DNA of 64,000 bases. Origin: Amborella trichopoda (taxonomy: Eukaryota; Streptophyta; Magnoliopsida; Amborellales; Amborellaceae). Of the stretch, positions 56,247 to 64,000 are shown piece after piece (the stretch's first letter is position 1; every line of letters begins with the position of its first letter). Where the stretch lies: positions 1,514,991 through 1,578,990 of the forward strand of contig NW_006496564.1 in the NCBI RefSeq assembly GCF_000471905.2. Direction: 5' to 3'. Both the position numbers and the translations under genes were made by a program. The notes beneath the pieces were generated by a model that was given only the letters and a program-made list of their open reading frames with translations, searched no databases and was not told the DNA's origin.

Positions 56247-57358
56247 CCGCTATACAATGGATCCTCCATTGGCAGTGAGCCCTCTGATTTTGCACATGTG
56301 AGCATGGACTTGCCGCAATATGATATATGCGATATTATGTTAGACTCTGTAAGTGTGAGCATGGACTTGCCACATGATCCTTCCCTGACTACCGATGATA
56401 GGAACGGAGCTAGGCTCTTATTATATTTGGGAGGGTCGCACCCCCCAAGATTTCTGGGCACTATTCATCGAGACCCCTTTGGTAGTGTAACGTCCTCTAG
56501 TGGTGAGAGAGTATGAGGGCAGTTTCTTGCAAGGCCTTAGCCTATCAAAAACCCCAAAGCACATTGGGGATGTGTGCGTGAGTGAGGACACTACGAAGTA
56601 GGACGTCTACTTGTCATTTTCCTCCCTCCTGAATGATGGTAGAAGTCCTAAGCTCAGGATTGGCTTAGCTTAATCATTGTAGCTTCTACTTCGGGAGTAA
56701 ACTACTATGTTCTGCTTGTCTGAATTATGTATTATGTAAGATTATCTGACTGTAGTTGTGACATACAAGTAATGCTTCGTTAACTGATTTTGACTCTTGA
56801 ATATGGCCTTCATGTGCACTCTAATATGTGACCTTACTCTGAAAGACAAAATACAATGTCTGATGTAATATGAGAATTTTAACATGTTATACTGATAGTC
56901 AGGAATGCAAGGGCCGTGATCTGCTTACTGGACTTTTAGCTCAGTCCATCTTAGTTTCATAATTGTAGAGTGAAGGGTGGTGGCAGCTATGTTCAGGGTG
57001 GGAGGCAAATTGAGGGCCTGAAGTCCGAGGTTAAGAAGTTTGAGAATCTGCCCTCCAAGACCTCCGCAGTATGTTTGGTGATTTCAGTGATATGATGTAT
57101 TCGTCATTTTCTGTATTTCTGGGCCAGTAGTGCCTTAACGAACTTGTAAAGACTTTGTTTTGGGAAGGAATGAATTGGCCGTACTTTTTGGATTGATAAT
57201 TGTTGGATTGATAATAGTTGAATTTATTTTAGTTTCTTTCGTGGTTTGCTCTCGATTCCATGATTTCTTATGTTGGGCCACTCCCACCTGAGTGACATTC
57301 ACGACCTCTCGCTCTGTCGCCCTCCCGCAAGGGTCAAGGAGCAGGGTCGTGACAGTTA

Positions 57359-57374
57359 TGGTATTAAAGCAGCC
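57359..57374 (+). promoter_or_regulatory. Primer binding site of element C (degraded tRNA-iMet type)
   Basis: TGGTATTAAAGCAGCC four bases after the LTR end resembles the initiator tRNA complement TGGTATCAGAGCC with several changes. Confidence 0.7.
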
Positions 57375-57464
57375 ATGATAGGATTCTTGGCCTAGGGAGT
57401 TTAGAAGTGTCTTTAGAATAGTTTGGGTAGAATAGTAACTTAATGTTTGTGTCTTAGGTTGAAG

Positions 57465-58415
57465 ATGCCAAGGACGAGGGCCAACAATGCTAGCTCCAGT
57501 AATGAGAATACTAATGCCCTCGGAGAGTTGATCAAGCCCTTGGGGGCCATGACACAAATAATGAAGGAAGTTGTGCCAGCCCCATCTATCCCTGTCCCTG
57601 ATTCGAATGATAGTGGTTTATTAGAGAAGTTTTGGAGGTTGACTGCTCCGACCTTCTTGGGGCTTGGGGGAGTAGAAAAGGCTGAGAGATGGAGGAGACA
57701 GGTAGAGAAGATATTCAAAGCTTTAAACTACACTGATGAACAAACAGTAAGGTTGGGCACTTTCAGGCTTGAAGGGGATGCTAAACATTGGTGGGGCTCG
57801 GTAGAACAATCTTGGGAAAGATCAGGGACTAAGATGATCTTGGAGAATTTCTTAGAAGCCTTCAATGAAAAGTACTTTTCTGATTCTGTGAGGGAAAGAA
57901 AAGAAGTGGAGTTTATCGAGCTGCAATAAGGGAATCTAACTGTGGAGCAGTATACAACTAAATTTGCTGAGTTGTCGAAGTATGCACCACACATCATTAA
58001 TACCGAGACACGGAAGGCTAATAAGTTCGAGAGAGACCTTAGGCTGGAAATTAAGAGGGGTGTGGTATCAGCCAATTTAAAGACCATTTCCCCTTTAAAG
58101 GATCTAGCCATGAGGATAGAAAGGGAAGATGAAGAATCCTAGGTTAAAGGAAACTGGAAGATGAGACCAGCCCGGTATGGAATCTCGGGGAGGAAAGCTC
58201 GACTACCACTGAAGAGCAACTTTCAAGGAAGAGAAAATCAGAGGGGCATGAAGATTTTGAGAACATTGTCGGGCGATGTAAGAGAAAATCGGCGCCTGAT
58301 ATGCCCGCACTGTGGGAAGGAGAATCACTCGGTGGCTGATTGCCGAAGGAAGACAGGGGCATGCTTCAGATGTGGCAAGCCGGGCCACCAGATTAGAGAC
58401 TGCCCAGTAAGGGGC
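57465..58415 (+). pseudogene. Gag of element C with two CCHC zinc knuckles
   Basis: The ATG at 57465 starts MPRTRANN. A Retrotrans_gag capsid region follows (FLGLGGVEKAERWRRQVEKIF, GDAKHWWGS, FLEAFNEKYF). A TAA at 57927-57929 interrupts it after IELQ, but the same frame resumes with LTVEQYTTKFAELSKYAP. Two zinc knuckles, CPHCGKENHSVADC and CFRCGKPGHQIRDC, lie at ~58300-58410. A second in-frame stop is at 58140-58142, and a frameshift near 58420 separates gag from protease, which would normally be one continuous frame. Confidence 0.9.
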
Positions 58416-58444
58416 CTCAGGATCGACCAAAGACTCAAGGTCGA

Positions 58445-58900
58445 GTGTTTACTCTTAATGAGCATGAAGCGAAGGCATCAACTTCCGTCATCCGGGGTTT
58501 GCTTTCAATTTGTGGCATCGAAGCAAAAATTTTCATTGATCCTGGATCTACACACTCTTTTGGTGCACCTCACTTTGCATGCCACATAAATGCTAGACCT
58601 TCTTTGCTTGACAGGATATTGGTAGTATGCACACCTATGGGAGGATCTATAAAAACTGATATTCTTTATAAACATTGTGGGGTTTTACTTGAAGGGTGTG
58701 AGCTGCATATAGATTTTATATTGTTAGATATCCAAGACTTTGATGTTATTTTGGGGATGGACTGGCTAACCACACATCATGCTACTTTAATTTGTCGTGA
58801 TAAGACTGTAACCCTTAGACACCCAAACCAGCCTGAGTTGAACTTTATTGGCGTCAACGATGTTCCTCCTCTGCATTTCATTTCGACTATTCGGGCTTCC
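58445..58900 (+). pseudogene. Aspartic protease domain of element C
   Basis: This is part of a 263-codon open frame that runs into RT. The active-site region reads FIDPGSTHSF; the usual Ser or Thr in D-[ST]-G is Pro, a variant I have seen in other plant Ty3 elements (memory, not checked). The C-terminal DVILGMDWL, typical of this protease family, is present at ~58740-58765. The frame itself is intact. Confidence 0.82.
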
Positions 58901-58959
58901 CTTTTGCTGACTAAAAATTGTGTTGGGTATCTATCTTACATAATGGAAAATCGGGATGA

Positions 58960-59700
58960 CCGGTTTAAGTTAGAAGAGATACAGGTGGTGAGAGAATATC
59001 TGGAGGTCTTTCTCAAGGAGTTAACCTCTACGCCCCCAATAAGAGAAATAGACTTTGAGATAAATGTGATTCCTGGTACCGTCCCGATCTCTGAAGCCTC
59101 TTATAGAATGGCCCCAGCAGAATTAAAGGAGTTAAAAGAACAATTACAAGAGTTGCTGGAGAAGGGTTTTATTCGACCTAGTGTGGCACCTTGGGGTGCA
59201 CTATCTTATTTGTTAAAAAGAAGGATGGGTCTTTGAGGCTATGTATAGACTACTAGTTGCTGAACCAGGTCACTGTGAAAACAAGTACCCCTTGCTTAGA
59301 ATTGACCACCTTTTTTATGAACTCTAAGGGGCCCAAGTATTCTCCAAGATCGACCTTCGGTAAGGTTACCATTAGCTGCGAGTCAAGGAAGAAGATGTAT
59401 CTAAGAAGGCATTCAGGACTCATTATGGTCACTACAAGTTCTTAGTAATGCCCTTCGGGCCGACTAATGCCCCAGCCGTTTTTATGGATTTGATGAATAG
59501 GATGTTTAGACCCTTTTTGGATGACTTTGTGGTGGTTTTTATAGATGACATTCTAGTGTATTCCAGGAATCTAGAAGAGCATGAACAATATTTGAGGAGG
59601 GTCCTCCAGACCCTAAAAACGGAGAAGTTATATGCTAAACTGGGGAAAAGGGAGTTTTGGCTCTCAAATGTGGGCATGTTATTTCTAAGGATGTAGTCGC
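58960..59700 (+). pseudogene. Reverse transcriptase of element C
   Basis: The RT starts with FEINVIPGTVPISEASYRMAPAELKELKEQL and LLEKGFIRPSVAPWGA. A frameshift at ~59205 and a damaged stretch (59220-59440) follow. From 59440 the frame is open with [21 protein letters not shown] and the catalytic FIDDILVYS (~59540), then [15 protein letters not shown]. Confidence 0.9.
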
Positions 59701-60430
59701 AATTGACCCTTGTAAGATAGAAGCCGTGCATAAATGGGGAAGACCGATAAATGTGACAGAAGTCCACAGTTTTCTGGGTCTGGCTAGATATTATAGGCAT
59801 TTTGTGGAAGGTTTTTCAACGATGGCACTTCCCCTGACTCCCCTGACCCAAAAAGGGGTAAAATTTATACGGATAGATGTTTGTGAGAAGAGTTTCCAAG
59901 AATTAAAGAAGAGATTGACTGTGGCCCCGATACTAACCCTATCGGAGGGAAATGAAGGTTTTGTAAACACTGATGCTTCAGACAGAGATTAATGCAGCAA
60001 GAGAAAGTTATAGTTTATGCCTCCAGACAGTTAAAGTCATAAGAGCAAAATTACCCAATTCATGACTTAGATCTCGCGGCTATTTTTTTTGCCTTGAAAA
60101 TATTGAGACATTATCTCTATGGAGCTCAGTTCAAGATATTTACAGATCATAAGAGCCTCAAGTATTTATTTTCTCAAAAGGAATTGAATATGAGACAAAG
60201 GAGATCGATGGACATACTGAATGATTATGATTGCATAATCAACTATCAACCAGGCAAAACAAATGTAGTCGTCAACCCCTTGAGTCAAAAGCCCTCAATA
60301 TCAGTGGCACATTTGATGGTCCAAGAAATGAAACTAATAGAGGATGCAGTGGAGTGGCGCTTGCCCTTACCCTCTAGTTCCAAGGAAGGAATAACTGCAA
60401 GTATAAGGGTGGAACCTCAACTCTTTCAAC
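59700..60430 (+). pseudogene. RNase H of element C, cut at its 3' end
   Basis: After FLGLARYYRHFVEGFS (thumb/connection), the RNase H shows FVNTDASD (first Asp), IHDLDLAAIFFALKILRHYLYG, FTDHKSLKYLFSQ and QRRSMDILNDYDCIINYQPGKTN. A TAA follows TDASDRD at ~59990. The frame from 60094 is open but stops matching at 60430. Confidence 0.88.
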
Positions 60431-61165
60431 CAATGGTTTAAAAAACGGATCAGTGACCCAGATCGGGCTCCCGAAAAATCGATCCGGATCAGCGAATCGG
60501 CGACCCGGATCGGGAATCGGGTGAATCGGTCAAAATAAAGCTTAAAACAAATCCGAAAAAATTATTAAAATTCATTATAAATATTGTTTTTTAGGAGTTC
60601 AAAAAGAAATGAGGGTACTCCATTAAGAATTTTCATGCTTTTGAATGAATATGTGAATATTGATATGTTCTTTCCCTGCATGAACCGTCATTCAGCATTT
60701 AATTTACATCACACAAAGGATAAACATAGAATTATCATGGAATAAGTATATCAATATACATGGACTACAATAAAGCATAAAATTAGTAACATATGATCTA
60801 AAAATAAAATGATAGACGACGTTATTGTTCTTCTTGGTCACGCTGGTGCCATTGATTGAATTCGTTTAACAATTCATTGATTCGATCTAAAAATGAATCA
60901 TCGATATTAGCAGGCGTCTAACTATTCCCAAATCCCTTGAGTGTTAGTGTTTTGTTGTGTTCCCAATCTAAAATCCTCGAAGATTGTCCATCCTTCATGC
61001 TCACCTGCACTGTCGTGCTCATCCTTACACTGTTGCTGTTGGGACTCGCTATGTGAATAATATGGCTGGGATAGGGTGGCCTCAGAATCATCATGTCTCT
61101 CATTTTCTCTTTGAATAATATGGATTAAAAAAAAAAACTAACAAATTTTCAAAAAAATCGATCAT
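60431..61165 (-). mobile_element. hAT-like DNA transposon end (fragment)
   Basis: At 60431 'caatggtttaaaaaacgg' begins, followed by a block of 'gatccggatcgg'-type repeats; plant hAT elements often start CA[AG]TGGTTTAAAA with such a GC-rich block (from memory). On the - strand a short frame at ~61130-60960 (HDDSEATLSQPYYSHSESQQQQ, WTIFEDFRLG) resembles the acidic tail of hAT transposases, weakly. The other terminus and an 8-bp target duplication (left candidate ctttcaac) were not found, so the fragment is truncated at ~61165. Confidence 0.5.
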
Positions 61166-61167
61166 GG

Positions 61168-63560
61168 ATTAAATCGCTAGGCTAGCTGAAGTCTCTGGCA
61201 GGTTCTCCCCTTGCTTTGTCAATTTCTTGCCTTTGTAGTGTTTGTTTCTAGAGTGTGTTTGTGACCTCGTGAGAATAATGTTCTTCCTCATGAGACTTGT
61301 CTTGCAGTTTTGGCGAGTCTTCTGTCTTTCAAGTCCTTTTTGGGTGAGGGTTGAAGCCGCCTGTTGAGACGAGCATTATATCAACCTGTTTATTGGTTCA
61401 AGCGTCCTTTGTGGATTTTCGTTTGAACATGGGAAGCGGCATCGTAGAGATGATTTTCACCAACTTGTTTTTATTTTAGGGTTCTTTTACTCATGACCTT
61501 TCGGTCATTTCCACCCTTTTTTGTCATTTTTACTCACGATGCCCTTTCAGGTTTTCACCATGTCCAGTTTTGATTTATTCACGGAACTCTTTTACTCATG
61601 ATTTTGTGACCGTGCCCACTCGTCATTTTTACTCATAGTGTTCCCTTGTTCAAGTATACACCATGCTTGCTATTTCTTTTTTCTCTTTTTTTTTTTTTTT
61701 TTTTTGTGAGGGCGTGTTTAAGGGTGTGCCTTCGAGACCCGTGCGAAAGAGTTTAACGTCATGCGGCCTGGACATGCACTATGGTTTAAGGTCATACAGT
61801 TGGACCGTAATGGTGATGGATGGCAATCTATGAAGCCAATAGAGTGAGTATGATGGTGGTTTGGCTCACTTGGGGAGATTGATCGAGGCTACCTATGAGA
61901 GATGGATGATGTATGAAATGTGAGTGGATGATGGTGACCCACTAACTTACAACGAGTATGGATGGCAGGATGGTTCGCCGTTTTATGAGCATGGGTGAGA
62001 CTCACTGGGGAATGAGGTATGGTGATGAAATGAATGAACTCACTGGGGAGGTAATGAAGGTGGTGTGTGTACACTAACAGGTAGGTTAGGAAAGGCGTGC
62101 GTGAAACTGCACGTAAAAGTGTGTGCACGTATGTGGGGGCAAGTTTATGGTCATGCCCTCATGACCTGAGCAAAGAAGTTTATCGTCATGAGGCCAGGAC
62201 GTGCACTATGGTATAAGGTCATACAGCTGGACCGGGATTGCTTAGCCTTTTAACGTCATGCGACTAGGACGGGTGCTATGGTTTAAGGTCACACAACTAG
62301 ACCGTGGTTATGCAGTTTAAAGTCATACAACTAGGACCATATAGTTTAAGGTCATGCAACTAGACCTCCACTACAATTTAAAGTCATATAGTTTGGACAA
62401 TGATACTGAGCCTTTGAACGTCATACGGCTAGGAAGTAGATTATGGTTTAAGGTCATACAGCTGGACCGTGGTTATGCAGTTTAAAGTCATATACCTAGG
62501 ACCATGCAGTTTAAGGTCATGCAACTAGACCTCCGCTACAGTTTAAAGTCATATAGTTTGGGCCATGGTGCTGAGCCTTTTAACGTCATGTGCCTAAGAT
62601 GTAGACTATGGTTTAAGGTCATACAGCTGGACCGTGGTTATGCAGTTTAAATTCATACAACTAGGACCGTGCAGTTTCAGGTTGTGCAAGTAGACCTCCG
62701 TTGCAGTTTAAGGTCGTGCAAGTAGACCTCCGTTGCAGTTTAAGGTCGTGCAAGTAGACCTCCGTTGCAGTTTAAAGTCATATAGTTGGACCATAGTGCT
62801 GAGCCTTTTAACATCATTCGGCTAGGACATAGACTATGGTTTAAGGTCATACAGTTGGACCATAGTTATATAGTTTAAAGTCATACAACTAGGACCGTGC
62901 AGTTTAAGGTCGTGCAACTAGACCTCCACTACAGTTTAAAGTCATACAACTTGGACCATCAGTATGGACTGAGCAGTTTAGGTTCGTACAACTAGACCTT
63001 CACTATAGTTTAAGGTCATATAGTTTGGACCACGAAGTTTACAGTCATGCATCTAGATCATGGCGTGCATCTAGATCATGGCGTGGGTTGCCATGTAGGT
63101 GAAGCTCCATAGGGAATAGGTATATGGATAGTAATCTAACTCCGTGGGGATAAGATGGTTAAGACCATTCACAAAATGATGGCTCAGATGGAAATGGTGA
63201 CCTAATGAAGGCTGGACAACAAAGGTGGACTTCATTAGGGTTAAAAGGAGGTAAGCGTACTCCTTGGAGAATTGGCTTATGAAGATAACCCGAGTCTTGG
63301 GGATAAGATAGCTTAGTGTGAAGCTGACTCGCTGGGAATTGACACGGAAAGAGTGACCCTAACTCCCCTGGGGATAATGGACTGCATTATCGGTGTGACT
63401 CCTATTGGAGGATGAGGGACAGCTCCTGGCTCCATTTGGGAGGTCACGGTTTGGGTGTAATGGCCCGGGTGTAAGTCCACTGGGGATGACACATCATGGC
63501 TTGGGTGCAACTCCACTAAGGATATTGGTAGGGCATACACTGCTTGAAATACGGCCAGCT
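61168..63560 (-). repeat. B-family LTR fragment (same orientation as B1)
   Basis: The sequence matches 6676 onward of the B1 3' LTR: 'taggctag', 'ggcaggtt', 'tttcttgcct', then 61430-61680 ('acatgggaagcggca', 'actcatgatttt') with 7260-7500, then the repeat field. The U5 and R side, left of 6676, is missing. Its left end abuts the hAT fragment. Confidence 0.82.
62150..63060. repeat. Higher-order repeat (~163 bp) in B LTR fragment
   Basis: 'gccttttaacgtcatgcgg' marks unit starts near 62248, 62411, 62574 and 62803. The first two spacings are ~163 bp and the third is longer because a 32-bp subunit (gtgcaagtagacctccgttg...) is repeated three times at ~62680-62775 with almost no differences. Each unit contains four to five 'gtttaaggtcat' subunits. 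Confidence 0.82.
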
Positions 63561-63589
63561 CCATGTGTAGTGCTAATGGTTTATTGCGA

Positions 63590-63850
63590 ATATTCAACCG
63601 GTGCTGAGTTCTCACAGCACAACCAGCGCTGGGTTGTTAAAGATTTAGTTGGCGTTGTGAACGACCCATGATATTATCTGAAGTCAACTGGCGCTAAGTT
63701 AACCGGCGCTAGGGTCATTCTCGGAAACACACTTAGCGTTAAGTCAACTGATGTTAAGGTTGGATTTGAAAACATGGCGCTAAGTCAACCGACAATAGGG
63801 TCATTTGGAAACTCACCCGGTGCTGCATCAACTGACGCTGGGGATGGATC
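63590..63850. repeat. 'ggcgctaagtcaacc' short repeats
   Basis: Motifs like 'accggcgctag', 'tggcgctaag' and 'accagcgctggg' recur with ~25-60 bp spacing. They recall the GCGCCGG repeats of the C LTR (54487-54745) in motif but not in order. No gene is present. Confidence 0.6.
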
Positions 63851-63899
63851 GATGAGAGTTACCTTGGGCCTCGTGTCGAAGCCCGACCCGGCTTGTTGT

Positions 63900-64000
63900 C
63901 GCTTGGCTTCCCTTGAACGCAACAGGAATTCTAAGGAGGTAAAGTCTCAGTTTCCCTTAACAAACTTAGAATTCCAGTTGCGTTCAAGGGAAGCCAAGCG
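63900..64000. repeat. Inverted repeat with 36-bp arms at the window end
   Basis: The arms 63900-63935 and 63965-64000 are complementary at 35 of 36 positions with a 29-base loop. The arms begin cgcttggcttcccttgaacg and may extend beyond the window. The single mismatch is an a/a opposition near position 63924. Confidence 0.93.

Larger units (their letters stand above)
54421..57354 (+). repeat. 5' LTR of element C (2,934 bp)
   Basis: The LTR begins TGTGACGACCC and ends GGGTCGTGACA; these ends are inverted repeats of each other with one mismatch, and the PBS follows four bases later. It holds GCGCCGG repeats (54487-54745), a CT microsatellite (54855-54873), a 20-bp tandem repeat (56050-56246) and no conserved coding frame. 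Confidence 0.9.
54421..60430 (+). mobile_element. Del/Tekay-like Ty3/gypsy element C, 3' part lost
   Basis: A complete 5' LTR (54421-57354) is followed by a PBS, gag with two zinc knuckles, protease, RT and RNase H in order. Homology ends at 60430, where a hAT-like terminus starts; integrase, any chromodomain and the 3' LTR are missing. Assignment to Del/Tekay rests on the gag, protease and RT motif style. The element entered pol of A2, with GTTAG (54416-54420) as the probable target duplication; its partner would lie beyond the lost 3' end. Confidence 0.82.

Noticed and set aside
62150-63060. CRISPR-like array of regularly spaced repeats
   Set aside because: The spacers are themselves related repeats with higher-order periodicity, there are no cas genes, and the DNA is plant retroelement LTR.

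Overview
This window is plant nuclear DNA, most likely from a flowering plant with a repeat-rich genome. It contains plant-type Ty3/gypsy elements of the Tat lineage (recognised by a second, archaeal-like RNase H), a Del/Tekay-like Ty3 element, Ty1/copia fragments, an L1-type LINE, a Tourist-like MITE and a plant mobile domain (PMD) relic. I found no intact host gene, no tRNA or rRNA gene and no CRISPR array. Nearly every coding region is a retroelement domain broken by stops and frameshifts. The window is best read as a stack of nested, decayed mobile elements. Family names A, B, C and D are mine; identities come from motif reading, not database searches.

Left block. Positions 1-4330 hold the 3' part of a Tat element on the + strand (A1: integrase relic, then a ~3.2 kb LTR). 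At ~4310 it abuts a second Tat element on the - strand (B1). B1 has a 3' LTR at ~4310-10950, pol and gag at 11114-17635, a leader, a primer binding site (PBS) at 18866-18883, and a 5' LTR from 18887 that is cut at ~21345. B1's gag carries three copies of a CHHC zinc-knuckle module. A broken PMD gene lies at ~21600-23040 (- strand). It is followed by an inverted B-family LTR at ~23350-30262, whose right end coincides with the LTR/PBS boundary, so it looks like a solo LTR. Three B LTR copies imply an LTR of about 6.9 kb with large tandem-repeat fields.

Middle block (30263-47438) is AT-rich. It holds a copia RNase H relic (- strand), a copia element with 5' LTR, PBS and pol relic (33027-34891), a MITE with TTA target duplications (35300-35521) and a small non-autonomous LTR element D (36181-41497). 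A 5'-truncated LINE (38253-41158) sits inside D's right LTR. D itself interrupts one copy of a ~1 kb duplicated segment whose other copy is at 31440-32480. Another copia 3' end lies at ~47020-47438. About 4.8 kb between 42130 and 47000 has no recognisable gene.

Right block. 47439-54420 is a second family A element on the - strand (A2: LTR, integrase, dual RNase H, RT). A Del/Tekay-like element C interrupts it at 54421 (2,934 bp 5' LTR, PBS, gag, protease, RT, RNase H). C ends at 60430, where the end of a hAT-like DNA transposon begins. From ~61168 another B LTR fragment runs on the - strand, and the window ends in a 36-bp, 35/36-matched inverted repeat (63900-64000).

Two N gaps (4496-4996 and 19593-20103) sit at the same point in two B LTR copies, just downstream of a TATA box. 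No gene set in this window works together as a host pathway. The functional units are the gag-pol modules of each retroelement, all apparently inactive.
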